DNA of 64,000 nucleotides, from NCBI RefSeq assembly GCF_002201575.2, contig NC_058405.1, positions 181,364,528 through 181,428,527 of the forward strand, given 5' to 3'. A program made the translations under genes and the position numbers. Numbering within the stretch: position 1 is the first letter of the stretch; every line of letters starts with the position of its first letter. The DNA is from Neomonachus schauinslandi (Eukaryota; Chordata; Mammalia; Carnivora; Phocidae). Under the pieces are notes generated by a model. The model did no database searches. It was not told where the DNA came from and worked only from the letters and a program-made list of their open reading frames with translations. Positions 33,916 through 45,419 of this stretch are shown piece after piece.

Positions 33916-36674
33916 GTTGAGGAACCGCGCCCAGGCAGGCTTCATGACAAGCTGCGGAGCTCAGGTGCGCCCCCTGGAGGACGTAAACTGGGGGCCTGGC
34001 AGCAGTCACACGGATACTCGAGGGGTTCAATGTTTGGTTCCTTATGTCCGAGGCATCAAATCATTAGCCACAATCTCCTCTCATGAGTAGCAGATAGGGT
34101 CCTTGGCTGTGGAGGAGTGTTTTGCCATTAGCCTGAATTCCCTGCATTACTAGCCCCCCAAGGGTTCTGGTTTCTACCTGTTCTTCGCTCTCCCTTTCCC
34201 GCTCTCTCTGTTCTATCTTTCTCTCTGCCACGAATTAGCCTAAAACGAACCATGAAGTCAGAGAGGGCTCACGTTTTCACTCTTGGACTTGTTCTTCAAG
34301 GGAGTGGGGAGCTACCTGAGGGTTGAGAGCAGGGGACTGGATGCTCAGGTGATCAGCTGGATGTCCCACTCGGTTTCCTGTCTCCCACAGAACCCCCTCT
34401 TACAGCCATTTGAAATGCATGCCCCTCCAAACCTCACTGCTTTTGAAATCCTGTTCTAATATTTCCTGCTTGAGAGTGTCCCATGCAAACCTCCTCTGTC
34501 CCCACCAACAGCCAGTCCGTCCCCTCCACATCCCATGCTGGTATCCCCAGTATGCCTGGCTTTTGGGGTACTGTCATTTCTCTTTCCGCTTCCTTGGGTT
34601 TTAAACAAATTCTCTTGGATTGTCATGCAGTTCCTGGACTGCATTCTGTCCATGATCATCATTCAGGAGGTGAGAAAGGAAACCTCTCCCCCTCCCCATC
34701 TGGGTGAGAGATGCCCTCTCCTTTCCAGTAACTGGGCAGAAACCTCTTTCCGGGTGGGGGCTGCTGTGCGCTGGCTGGCATATTCCGTGCCACCAGCTTC
34801 AAAGGGAACATCAGTTACTTCGGAAGGAACACAGGGCCCTGATGGTGAGCTCAGAGCATTCTTTTATCTCTCCCACCCCACGAGATGATTGCAACATGGG
34901 GCCACTGTGCTGTTCTGGAAAGGGCTGCCCAAGTGTTGACAAGCCAACAAACGGTCTGATCATTGAAAAGGCCACAGGCATCTTCCTGAAATATCAGCGT
35001 GCGGCAGGATCACTGTCGATCTGGGGAAAGAGCTCCCCCACAAGATGTTGAAATATAGGCTTTGTTCCCTTTGGAGAAATTGTCAGGCAATTTCCAGAGA
35101 TAGGAAGGAAGGCCTTTTTAACCGAGTTGTGTGCCTACGTCTTTCCCTATGTGGACTTGTTCTCCACTTGGAACTTGTTTCAAGGACTAGAGCTACATCT
35201 AAAAGCCCTCCAGTGTTTGATGGATTACCTCCTCGGAGAGCGTCACATGTTGACTTGAGGATTAAACACACTCTAACAGGATGTGGAGATGTCCATTAGG
35301 CGGTAACAGTTCAAACCGATATGGAAACCACCTTTGTGTTCATCCCAGGAAGCCCCAGCCTTTGAGGGCCCCCCGGGAAGGAAAAGTTATAGATCAAAGA
35401 GACGTGCGAGCAGAAAAACTGGAGGCCTTCCATGGTGGAGGACTCTTAACAGAAACAAATTATATTTAGTGTGGCTGTTACCCACTCACACTGTTACACA
35501 CTCACACTCAGCAAAGAGCCAGAACTTTGTTTTTTTCTGTATAGATCTCGGCTACAGCACCAGGTTACAAAATCAGCTTAGCAATGAAAGAGGTTCGGAA
35601 GGGAAAACAAGAAGAAGCCAACAACGTCATTTGAAGTGGAGGTGGTCCTTCCCAGTGGCAGCTGATCCTTCGCAACCGACCTCGGGGGCAGCACATACGA
35701 CCCCCAACACCGAGCTGAAAGAATCACCTTCAGGAGAGGACAGATGACGAGCCACATGCCCTGAAGATGACCCAAGTCAGCCAGGGTTCAGCCGCTTTGG
35801 ACCCTCAGGATAGACTTACTGCTTTTCAGCAACTGGACAGTGTGGCCAATGTATCCAGGGTGGCCAACAGAAACAGGCAAGGGAAGGGGGCCAAGGAATA
35901 TACTGCAGGCAAAGAGGGTCCTTTATAGCAAGAGCTGGAGGCCCATGTCAGAGAAGAGGGAGCCAAAAGGGAACACTGGCATGGGAGTGGGTGCTTGGGG
36001 GGAGGGCAGAAAGGAGCTCCAGGGAAGCTGAGCCATGGAGCAGCGCAGCACCGCTGTGAGACCAATGGGTGGCACCTCGCGGGAAGGGCTGTGCAATTGT
36101 CTTTTTTTTTTAACATAACTGTCACATTTTGTGGCGCAACGGTAGCCTCAGGTGCCCCCACTGCCAGCAGGCAGGGTCAGTGACATCAATAAGGAGAGGG
36201 CACAGGAAGCCAGAGAAGACCTTCTGAGGCCACCTGCAACCAGATAAGCTCATCCGACCCCAAGTTGGGCAGAACGAGAGATGACAGGTGATCAGTCGCA
36301 GCTGGGCCCATGTAGCGTCACCTATCAGCGCTCTTTCAGAAACCCACAATCTATGGACAGAGAATCCTGAATGTGCCCAAGATAACTATTTGCCCATTTG
36401 TTTTTTTCTTCTCAGTCACTTTCTTTGGTTCTTTTCCAAAGCCACCGCAATGGGTGAGCCCAACCGCCCAACTGGTCTCAACTGGTATTGGGGGCAGCAG
36501 CGGGTCATCTGGGGAGCTTTTCCAAAACACTGATCCTCGGGGTCTTCCTCCTTCTGCATCCCATTGGTCTGGGAGGAGGCATCGCTCTCGTTTCCAGCCC
36601 CTCCATAGCGAGGACTGAGTCCCTAGGGATGGCGTCGCTCTTAGCTGACTCTTTTAAGGACAGCACTCATATAA

Positions 36675-36803
36675 TATGGTTAGGGTTTCTCAAACTTGAA
36701 TATACATATAAATATTCTGGGATCTTGTTAAAATGCAGATTTTAACTTGGTAGGTCTGTGCCTGAGTGGCTACTGGTCCTTGGACCACACTTTGAGTAGC
36801 AAG
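36675..36803 (+). repeat. MER5A DNA transposon remnant
   Basis: 'gggtttctcaaacttgaata', 'cttgttaaaatgcagatttt', 'ttggaccacactttgagtag': both ends of the hAT element MER5A can be seen. Confidence 0.8.
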
Positions 36804-37316
36804 GATGCAGCTGACCTACCCCACCTGTGCCCCCGCCATCTCCCTGTTGGAAAGTCTGGTTCCTCAAAGCCCCGTCTCTCCTTATAGGCTCTGTTCAAAG
36901 GCCGGCTCTTGCCTCGGTCTCAGCAGTCCTGCAGCCCTCCACACTAAAGTTCACCTCTCCGGTCCCATTGTCCTCAGGCCTTTGCCAGAAACTCCTCGAA
37001 AACACAGACTATGAACTCCCATTATTTAGAGTTACTTATGTTCGGCCAGCTATTTCTGCCATGAGGTTGTGAGGCACTGGAGGGGGAAAAACACATCTTA
37101 CTCATGTTTGTATTGCCCACAACACCTAGTACCATACTTTCTAAAGAGCACAGAGGATCTGGAAGTATTTACTGAAATAAATTTGCAGAACCCCAGTACT
37201 GGCCATATCGTCTACTTGAAAGTAGATTTTTTTAAAGGGGTGTGTATATATGTGTGTGGGGGGGGGGGGTCCCAGCCCCCAGTTGCAACTGTATACATAA
37301 CAAGGGGGTTGGTTTG

Positions 37317-37332
37317 AAAAGTAGGTTGAGTG
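37317..37332. repeat. left target-site duplication of RPL31 retrocopy
   Basis: The 16-nt string aaaagtaggttgagtg is repeated exactly at 37780-37795, bracketing the processed RPL31 copy. Its A-rich start fits L1 endonuclease cleavage. Confidence 0.93.
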
Positions 37333-37779
37333 GCTTCCTTTCCAACCGGGGCCCCGGCAGAATGGCTCCCGCGAAGAAGGGTGGCAAGAAGAAGGGCCGT
37401 TCTGCCACCAACAAGGCAGTGACCAGAGAATACACCATCAACATTCACAAGCACATCCATGGAGTGGGTTTCAGGAAGCGTGCCCCTCGGGCACTCAAAG
37501 AGATCCAGAAATTTGTCATGAAGGAGATGGGAGCTCCAGATGAGCACATTGACACCAGGCTCAACAAAGCTGTCTGGGCCAAAGGAATAAGGAATGTTCC
37601 ATACCGTATCCCTATGTGGTTGTCCAGAAAACATAACGAGGAGGAAGATTCACCAAACAAGCTCTACACACTGGTTACCTACGTACCTGTCTCCACTTTC
37701 AAAAATCTACAGACAGTTAATGTGGATGAAAACTAATCGCTGATTGTCAAATAAAGGTATAAAACCACACACACACACA
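37333..37779 (+). pseudogene. RPL31: processed RPL31 retrocopy, frame open
   Basis: An intronless copy of the 60S ribosomal protein eL31 mRNA lies antisense within COL4A4 intron 44. The frame runs from ATG at 37362 to TAA at 37734-37736 (124 codons; functional RPL31 has 125 residues). It begins MAPAKKGGKKKGRS and ends KNLQTVNVDEN. One residue near position 9 (Glu in the parent) is missing. There is no stop or frameshift, but roughly 15 amino-acid changes from the human protein as I recall it, several at basic RNA-contacting positions (for example RIPMW where the parent has RIRVR). The 5' side keeps a pyrimidine-rich UTR (cttcctttccaac). The 3' side keeps AATAAA and a decayed A/CA-rich tail. 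It is bracketed by a 16-nt target-site duplication. Retention of a full frame may simply reflect youth, and no promoter is evident. Confidence 0.93.
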
Positions 37780-37795
37780 AAAAGTAGGTTGAGTG
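37780..37795. repeat. right target-site duplication of RPL31 retrocopy
   Basis: Exact second copy of aaaagtaggttgagtg, directly after the degenerate poly(A)/(CA) tail. Confidence 0.93.
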
Positions 37796-38070
37796 ACGAA
37801 TGATTCTGACGGACGCAGAGCTTGATCCATGCAGTGAGTGACAAAGACCTATGCTCACTTCCCAGTGTCCCCCACGCTGTTAATGGAAGTTGCTCCAAGT
37901 GACACCCACTTAACTTAGTGCATAAACACAGATGCAGTGCAGCAAACACAAACAAACCAAAACCACTACCACTATGAGGGAGGCTCCAGGTTCTGGACGC
38001 TACCCAACAACTTCTCAGACGCCAACAGAGGGGATATCTTTTGGGCCCTTAGCTATTTGGCTTTGGATAA

Positions 38071-38094
38071 CACACACACACACACACACACACA
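38071..38094. repeat. (CA)n microsatellite
   Basis: About 12 CA units in COL4A4 intron 44. Confidence 0.95.
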
Positions 38095-38916
38095 AACAGG
38101 TGATGCAAAACTCAAGTTCTATTTCCAATTCCTTTGTCCCCGAACCAGAAAGAGCCAAGGCCACACCTGGGCAGTGGGAAGCCAGGAGAGAGAATGGCCT
38201 CCTGCCTCCTCGGGTAATTTGCACACAGGCTATCTAGAATCCCGGGCACTGCCAATTGGTCTGAAGAGATCAGTGACCTTGAGCTGCCAGCCTGGACTCC
38301 CTAATTTCTTTGTCAGTGACCAGTGTGATGGGGATCTGTGAAGAGAAAATAAAGCATCTGGAAGATAGTTTTTAAAGGAATGGTTTGGTCGGAGTGCTTA
38401 AATAAGGATCCTGCTACCCTGACAATGAGCAATGAGCAAATCAATTAAATGAACACTCCGGTCATGACCATAATTTAGAACGACCCTTCCCCTTTCTCTG
38501 TCCTTCCTCCAAGCGAGGCACTTCCTTCCCCCCTTCTCCTAGGCTGTTTCTGCTCCACTGAGTCTCAATTCAAGTGTTTGTAATTCAAAATCAAGTCAAC
38601 AGCTATTCATGACTATTAATAGAGCATCTACTCTGTCCTACAAGAGGCTTCAAAACCTTGTGCCCCAAAAGCTGCCCACGTAGGAGAGATTCAAGCAGGA
38701 GTTCAACATAAAAATAGTAGGCTTGTGCCGATCCAGTGAGGACATGAGCAAACCTTGGAAGAAATGTAGAAAAATGTGTAAGAGGAAGGAGATTACATTG
38801 CTTCCTACTCATGAGGTGTTTAGGCTCCATGCTAAAAACTACATAGCAAGACACCTAGATTTTCCTTCCAACAGCATCTGATGCAGATAAATGAACAACC
38901 AGTGTGAGCCTCATAC

Positions 38917-39042
38917 CTGGTCCTGGAGGCCCTCTTGCTCCAGGGACCCCCATGGCTCCTTCTGGTCCTCTTGGGCCTGGTATCCCGGGAAGCCCAGGGA
39001 TTCGGGGGCAGGACTCCACATCGGCAGGTGGCCCTGGTTCAC
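38917..39042 (-). CDS. COL4A4: COL4A4 exon 44: helix with cysteine-bearing interruption
   Basis: A 126-bp exon, phase 1 to phase 1, acceptor gcaatttcag, donor gtatgagg. It encodes EPGPPADVESCPRIPG, then LPGIPGPRGPEGAMG and VPGARGPPGPG. The stretch PPADVESCPRIPG breaks the Gly-X-Y repeat and carries a cysteine. This interruption is characteristic of alpha-4 (human recalled as PPADVDDCPRIPG) and probably forms a flexible, disulphide-capable hinge close to NC1. Confidence 0.96.
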
Positions 39043-39424
39043 CTGAAATTGCAATCACCACTTGTGTGACAGATTCCAACCTTACAAACAAGCTCCTTCT
39101 GTTCCCTCCAGAGTGTTCAACAGCCCAAAATAAGCTCCATGAAAACAGGACTTCTGTTCACTGGGGGGCGCGTGAGAAACTTCCAGAAAGCACTGTGTTA
39201 AATACATGACTGAGTGAGTGAGTGAGTGAATGGGATCTCAGAGGAAGCCAAACAAGAACAGAATAGTGAAGGCTGGTTGGGGCAGCAATAGTTTGGTGAC
39301 CTTCACTGGATTTCTGATCTTCGGGCGCCGGTCACAGGTAGCAGTGGGAGAGCTCCCCAGATGACTCCAGTGTCAGCCAGGGCTCCCTCACTGTTCAGCG
39401 CTAAGAAGCTCTAGTTCTGACTTC

Positions 39425-39560
39425 AGCGCATCACAATCATCTGGCCGGCTGGTCAGAGCCCAGAGTTTCTGAGCACATAGGTCTGGGCTAGTGTAACATG
39501 TTCCCGGGTGAGGCTAACGGTGCTGATCTGCAGATCTTATTGGAGAATCACTGCTCTAAA
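39425..39560 (+). repeat. MER5A DNA transposon remnant
   Basis: 'gcatcacaatcatctggccg', 'gagcacataggtctgggcta', 'ttggagaatcactgctctaa' match MER5A. Confidence 0.75.
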
Positions 39561-39674
39561 GATTTGCGTGTTTTTCCTTCTTGGTTATGTTCACATCTTT
39601 AAGATATTTTTTCCTAAAGCTTCATTCAGTCACCCTGCAAATACTCCACAAGGGAAAAGAAATCATAATAACAC

Positions 39675-39890
39675 TAATCAATAATGATAACAGCTAACAC
39701 TTCTTGAATGCCTTATCATGTGCGAGGTCCCGTGCTAAGTGCTTTACAATGAAAGGCTCCCAACAAGCCTGTGTGTGTATGCGCCGCTATTATTAGAGTA
39801 TTACAGGTAAGAAAACCCAGGCTCAGGTAAATAAGTGACATATCTAAGGTCACACAGCTAACACGTGGCAGAGTCTAAATTAAATCAAAG
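39675..39890 (-). repeat. MIR SINE, reverse
   Basis: 'cagctaacacttcttgaatg', 'cgtgctaagtgctttacaat', 'ctaaggtcacacagctaaca' are reverse MIR. Confidence 0.85.
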
Positions 39891-40157
39891 ATGGCCTGGG
39901 TCTAAACCTGTAGCCGTAACCAGGACACCATAAGGCCTACAGAACTCTTCACATCTGCGTGATGAATTCCAAGAAATACAACATATTTTAAAAACACACT
40001 GCTTATCAGTTGTGGTTTTGTTAAAACTCATGCAAATGTGCAAAATAAGTGTAAGAACAGCAGTGATTCGGCAGCAAGAAAACTGTAGAAAATCTGGCCA
40101 TAGTGACAACGTAGGTGACCCAGTAGTTAGTATGTCTGTGCAAAACAGACTCGAACC

Positions 40158-40378
40158 CAGGGCACCCGTGTGGCTTAGTTGGTTGAGCGTCCGGCTCTTG
40201 ATTTCAGCTCAGGTCATGATTTCAGGGTCCTGAGATCGAGTGCCGCATCCGGCTCCGCGCTCAGTGCGGAGCCTGCCTGAGGATTCTCTCTCTCTCTCTC
40301 CCTCTCCTTCTGCCCCTCCTCCAGCTCATGCTCTCTCTCTTGCTCTCAAATAAATAAATAAATCTTTAAAAAAAAAAA
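40158..40378 (+). repeat. CAN SINE with target-site duplication
   Basis: Head 'gggcacccgtgtggcttagt', a (TC)n-rich middle, tail 'aaataaataaataaatcttt' plus A11. The flanks repeat aaacagact(c/t)gaaccc, with one mismatch, on both sides. Confidence 0.93.
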
Positions 40379-40581
40379 CAGACTTGAACCCTTGTCAGCT
40401 GTTTGGAATTTAATCTCTTATAAAATATTGTATAACACCACATGTGTATTTTTACAGTACATACAGTTTAACGTAAAATGTGGCTTTTCCACTCTCGGTG
40501 ACTTGAGGGAGATGCATATGAATATTTCCTATTTTCCCTGAATCACCTTGTGGATTCTGGTGGAGCGAAGGAAGCAGGTAA

Positions 40582-40613
40582 GGGAACGGGGGGGTGGGGG
40601 GGTGGGGGGAGGG
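40582..40613 (+). other. G-quadruplex-capable tract
   Basis: Five G-runs of 3-7 bases separated by one to three bases (ggg aac g7 t g7 t g6 a ggg). It easily meets the four-run quadruplex pattern. It is on the strand that is template for COL4A4. Confidence 0.75.
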
Positions 40614-40740
40614 TAGGCATTTGGCTGGTGCTTCATAGTTAGGATTCTAATGTTATCTTCAAATGAGTTTATACATGCAAACACAGAGAGACGCTAAAAG
40701 GATGGAAGTGGAAACATTAAATATGAAACTGTAATTTTTA

Positions 40741-40932
40741 TTTTTTAAAAGATTTTATTTATTTATTTGGCAGAGAGAGAGCGTACGCACGAGCAGGGGG
40801 GTGGCAGGCAGAGGGAGAAGCAGGCTCCCCACCCAGCAAAGAGCCTGATGCGGGACTCCATCCCAGGACCCCAGGATCATGACCTGAGCCAAAGGCAGAC
40901 ACTTACCCAACTGAGCCACCCAGGCATCCTGC
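40741..40932 (-). repeat. CAN SINE, reverse, with target-site duplication
   Basis: Starts 'ttttttaaaagattttattt' and ends 'actgagccacccaggcatcc'. It is bracketed by aactgtaattttta at 40727-40740 and 40933-40946. Confidence 0.94.
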
Positions 40933-41727
40933 AACTGTAATTTTTAAATAGAAACATTTAAAAGAGTAGGATTCTTTTTAAATTCTGATTTTGCTTTTCT
41001 TTACTTTTTAATAAACCAGAAGCTGAATGAAAGGGGCCAAAGTGTCTCTTGTGTAAGGACCCTGCATTCAGGGCAAATTTTCATTAGGGTTAATAAAGAG
41101 ATGCCTGGAAAGAACAAAAATGTGTACACTCACTGAGTTTCTTTTTTTCTTTTAAGAAACTCTTTTTAGTCTCTTTGGAAACTCCAGACATGAAATAATA
41201 TGTTGTTTCTGCATTGTGGTGAACACTTAGTTGAAAAGAATAACAGCATTTTCCTTGTAACACGCAAAGAAATTTGTTCCTTGGAAATGGACTTCGATGT
41301 TATAGGAAAACCTTGTCACAGCCCCTTACTGGGTGTGAAGTACCCATCTTTTCAGGTTGTTGATACTACTTATCTTAGGGATGTTCTAGTATTTATATTG
41401 TAGAATTTATAAAAGAAACTTATATGGGTATGTGCTGTAGCATTTGACAGAGAAAGCACTCACACTCTGCACCTGAATTGAAATTATGTAAGCTGAGTGT
41501 CTACTCTGCCCTGACAACCTTTAATGAGACTCGGCTTTAGAATGCTCTAATATGTGGTTACCATATCTGTAATGAGGAAGCGAGGGCACTGACGCCTCAT
41601 ATAATTACAGCATCCCATCTATGAAAATGTAACAAAGTATAACTCACAAGTACAGTGAAAAAGGCCAGTATAGAAATAAGTAGAAGCCAGATGTAGAGGA
41701 AATTACTGATTTTATAACAGCACTTAC

Positions 41728-41736
41728 CTCTGGGAC
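41728..41736 (-). CDS. COL4A4: COL4A4 exon 43: 9-bp micro-exon
   Basis: On the - strand the sequence reads ggatcgctccag, then GTCCCAGAG, then gtaagtgctg. A nine-base exon fits exactly: a strong donor gtaagt, an acceptor cag, and phase 1 on both sides. It adds the triplet Gly-Pro-Arg between exon 42 (ending GQPGLPG) and exon 44 (beginning EPGPPAD). As I recall it, human alpha-4 reads GPRGEPGPPAD here. Counting back from the human stop with these exon lengths, the first codon GTA of GPVGFPG in exon 42 falls at c.3979. This is the position of the known human variant p.Val1327Met, and it only works if the 9 bp are counted. Tiny 9-bp exons are also known in COL4A5. The acceptor pyrimidine tract is weak. 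Confidence 0.85.
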
Positions 41737-42813
41737 CTGGAGCGATCCAAAGTCAAAAATTGAAGCCACGCAACGATTTTCATATGGTGGAAAGAGATTT
41801 TGAATTTGTCAATTAGGGCAAAAGTGACATGGGTTATTTGAGAATATACATAATAACCTGAGGATGGCATCAATGATGAGCAAAATGACAGCATCTTATT
41901 TACATAACTAAGTCCACATCAATGTTACTGACAAGAACAGCTCTGATTTAATAATAGAGCTTTCACATCTAGAAAAATGTGAAATGAAGCTCTCTTGTAC
42001 AATATAAAATGAATTGATTTCTTATAGCAAATATACCCTAATTTTACATATATAGAAATTCCGTTCCATAGGCAGGCTTCTGAAAATTTCGTATTATTTA
42101 GCCAAGGTTTATAGGTTATGCACAGAAAGGAAATATGAGATGAATCCAAGTATAAGCTATTTGTCATGTTGTTCTGTGATCCGTCGTAAAGCGGTGCAAT
42201 TTATTTATTCTTTGGACTAAAGCACTAATTTAGGAGATTGCAAAATATTCCGAACTGACATCACATTACCGTAATATTGGTTTAGGATCTCAAAAGATAT
42301 TATTTCTGCCAATCTCAAATACGCATGTCTGTTTGCCCTCCCAAATTTTCCTTGGCCTATTTTGATCCTATGTTGAAAACATGCTGTCGACTGAGCTTAA
42401 ATTGAATAGCCTTTTTGTCTTTGTAGGAACTAATGTGTTTTACAAAAAAAAGTTAAATAAAACATCTAGGAAAATCAGTGGGAATTCAGGGAGAGAAATG
42501 AATATGGTCCTCACATACAGTAATCAAATCAGCCTTTGCCTCTTGTGTGAGGGAAACACAGATTTATTTAACTTAGAAATGTTTCTGTAAAATCAGCTCC
42601 TAATTTGCAAACTTACTCATTCTAATAATAAATATTAGTTTACCAAACATAAGATTGTGTAGTGAGGCCTGAAATAAATACAGCTTAACTCTTAGAAATT
42701 GCAGGCAATTTTGAGAATAAATTACTTGCTTCAAGTCGACCCTCACAGTAAATATTGAAACAAAAGGCTGTCTGTAGGCTGCTGGGTGAGATCATTAGGC
42801 GTTAGGAGCTTAC
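41737..42813 (-). other. COL4A4: COL4A4 intron 42
   Basis: AT-rich intron of 1.1 kb with no recognised repeat and no gene. Confidence 0.85.
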
Positions 42814-42921
42814 CTGGAAGACCGGGTTGCCCTTGTCTGCCTGGAATGCCAGGTAAACCCTTCTCCCCGGGGAGCCCAGGAAGTCCTTGTGGCCCCTGCA
42901 GCCCTGGGAATCCTACTGGTC
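42814..42921 (-). CDS. COL4A4: COL4A4 exon 42: Gly-X-Y helix
   Basis: A 108-bp exon, phase 1 to phase 1, acceptor tgttccttttag, donor gtaagctc. It encodes 36 residues of perfect Gly-X-Y: PVGFPGLQGPQGLPG, LPGEKGLPGIPG, RQGQPGLPG. The valine in PVGFPG corresponds to human Val1327. Confidence 0.96.
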
Positions 42922-43479
42922 CTAAAAGGAACATAAAGACAGGGGCACTGGAATGGAGCAATATCAAGACAATGACAGTCAGGCGGACTGAACTCAGAGA
43001 TTCACCCCAACAAAATTCAGGGCAAAGTCAGCCTTAGAATCCAGATGAGCCTCTCACTTTTTCTGTAAAGCTAAGAGCTACCTCTGTCTGAAGGAAAAAC
43101 AAGAGTCCGTCAAAAGGAGTAAGGAAAATGGTTTCATGATCAAACAGGACTAAAATGGAATGAAAAGCCCTGTCATCCTGAACTTTCTCTGGAGACAGAG
43201 GACTGGCAGTGAAGGGAAAATAGGGGATGGGCTTGGCCACGTGGGACGATGTGCCTCCTGGCCCTGAGCTCCTGCCTCTCTTCCTCACAATCTCCTGTTT
43301 CATCCCCGCCAGCCACTCAGCGCCTCATGCGTGAGGTTCCTTCTCTTCTTCTATGCCTACTAAGCCTCACTTCCTCGGGGAAACCCTCTCTGGGGCCCCA
43401 ACCCAACTCCATTTGCTCTTGATGTGCTGTCATAGAAGAGTGTCCCTTACTCGGAGCACCTGCCTCAGTTTATATTGAT

Positions 43480-43612
43480 GGACCCTTTAGTGTGAATGTC
43501 TGTCTTCCCCAATGAAACTCTACACTGAGTATGAGTGGGGACTGTTTAAACCTGCTCACTGTTAAATTCCTGTAGGTACCTAATAAATGTTTGTGGACTA
43601 GATCAAATATTG
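43480..43612 (+). repeat. L2 3' fragment
   Basis: 'gaaactctacactgagtatg', 'gtggggactgtttaaacctg', 'gtacctaataaatgtttgtg' resemble the L2 3' end. Confidence 0.65.
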
Positions 43613-43727
43613 CCCACTGTTTAAGTCTGAAAAGGTAAAATGAAGAAAATCCCTCCTCCTTTCCACAGTTAAACACTCTTTGGACCATACGCCCACAGGA
43701 ATGGGAGTTAAGAAGCATGCTTAGTGG

Positions 43728-43927
43728 GGCGCCTGGGTGGCTCAGTTGGTTAAGTGACTGCCTTCGGCTCAGGTCATGATCCTGGAGTCCCGGGATCGAG
43801 TCCCGCATCGGGCTCCCTGCTCGGCAGGGAGTCTGCTTCTCCCTCTGACCGTCCCCCCTCTCATGCTCTATCTCATTCTCTCTCTCAAATAAATAAATAA
43901 AATCTTTAAAAAAAAAAAAAAAAAAAA
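43728..43927 (+). repeat. young CAN SINE with 18-nt target-site duplication
   Basis: A nearly intact element from 'gcgcctgggtggctcagttg' to a long A tail. The perfect flanking repeat aagaagcatgcttagtgg lies at 43710-43727 and 43928-43945. The pristine duplication and long tail mark a recent insertion. Confidence 0.96.
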
Positions 43928-45263
43928 AAGAAGCATGCTTAGTGGTTTCATCAATATTTCTAAGTCGTTGTATATCCTTTTGTTGGTAGCTGTTACTTAT
44001 ACTGCATAATATTTTCCCAATCCTGAAGAATATTTCCAGGTGGAGGTTCATTCTCTAGAGTAGCAACTGGGAAGAAGGAGTGTCTATTTGGGAAAGGAAC
44101 AAGGTTATATAGCTAGCCTCTTCCTTCCCTTTGGTGACCAGCATGCTTGCCTGTTTATCCAATTCTGGGGTTCAATAACTGGAAGCCCACATACCTGCAG
44201 GTATAAGCCACATTCTCTAAAATTGATTTTATTGCTAATAAAGTTGAAGAGGGTTGTTGTGTACTGTTGTGCAGGTTGTGCACTGCACCATTACAGGGAT
44301 GCCATTTGCACTGTCGTCATGGCAGCCTTGTGGTAATTTTGATCTTCATTTTGCCCTAATCTTTTGCTTTATTTCACATTCGGTTCAGAAGTCAGGCAGA
44401 GTGCCAGTTATTGGGCTGACTTTGACAGTTGCTTCTCTATCCAGCTTCCTTATCTATGACATAAGGAACAAAATGATAACCATTACTGGTCCCTTTTCAA
44501 CAAAAAAGTTCTATGAACTGAATAATTCTCTGAAACCTGGTGACCAAAAGCTAACATCCCCAAATATTAGCAGTTAGGTAAAAGTGAATTAAAAAATATT
44601 TTGGCTTTAAAAATTGGGGGAATCCAATAATGGAGACTCTCTCATGAAAATAAGAGAGCAAGGTCAGCAGTCTAAAATCGAACTGTCCACTACAGAAGCC
44701 ACGAACAGCAATGTGGCTACTCAACACTTGGAATCAGCGCGTCCAAACTGGGGTGTCCTGTACGCTGAGACACGAACCAGACTTCAAAGCTGGGGAGGAG
44801 GAGTGTCTTAGCTGGGAGAGGGACTAGGTCGTACCAACAGCCCTGGTCGTTGCACTTGTAATTTATATCAATGATGATATGATAACGCAGTAATATTTGA
44901 ATATATTCTGTTAAAGGAAATATGAAAGTTCATGTCACTTATTTCTTTTTACTTTTTCAAATGGGGCTACCATGCCTTTTCATTACATGCATAGTTTGTG
45001 TTCTATTTCTGCTGTTAGTTCTGGTCTAGAAGATTATCAAGTATGTTATTAGGGGCTGAAGATTAACTTGTGTTTCTTCTTTTCACTCGTCCAACTGTTC
45101 CCCAAACTTGAGGACTCTTTGGGAAATTCAGGGCACTTAAGAAATGCAGTGACTACATCCATAGGAAATGAAGTTACCTCCCAGGGGTGCAGAAACCCAG
45201 ACCCTGAAGGGCAAAATAACAAAAGTCTTCAGGCACTACTTAAGGAACAATGTGCATTCCTAC

Positions 45264-45419
45264 CTTTCTGGCCATCTTTTCCATCACATCCTGGGAAGCC
45301 TTTGTGTCCTGAAGGGCCGGGTGGGCCCGGGGGACCAGGAGGCCCCGGCAGACCACAGTCTCCTGGTTCCCCTTTCAGAAGGTCGACACTCCCAGGGGGG
45401 CCTGGGGGCCCGGGCACTC
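45264..45419 (-). CDS. COL4A4: COL4A4 exon 41: helix with SVDLLK interruption
   Basis: A 156-bp exon, phase 1 to phase 1, acceptor cctgtggtcag, donor gtaggaatg. It encodes VPGPPGPPG, then SVDLLKGEPGDCG, then a proline-rich run (LPGPPGPPGPPGPSG) and HKGFPGCDGKDGQKG. GSVDLLKG is a natural Gly-X-Y interruption known in alpha-4 (human recalled with SVDLLRGEPGDCG). Two cysteines lie within the helix (GDCG and PGCDG). Confidence 0.96.

Larger units (their letters stand above)
33317..38916 (-). other. COL4A4: COL4A4 intron 44
   Basis: A 5.6-kb intron with a reverse MIR (33765-33915), a MER5A copy (36675-36803), an L2-like stretch (about 37045-37200), the antisense RPL31 retrocopy and a (CA)n run (38071-38094). 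No further collagen exon is visible, and exons 44 and 45 join in phase. Confidence 0.88.
39043..41727 (-). other. COL4A4: COL4A4 intron 43
   Basis: It contains MER5A (39425-39560), a reverse MIR (39675-39890), two CAN SINEs in opposite orientation (40158-40378 and 40741-40932) with a G-quadruplex-capable tract between them (40582-40613). No gene is seen. Confidence 0.85.
42922..45263 (-). other. COL4A4: COL4A4 intron 41
   Basis: It contains an L2 3' fragment (43480-43612) and a young CAN SINE with an 18-nt target-site duplication. Nothing gene-like is seen in the rest. Confidence 0.85.
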
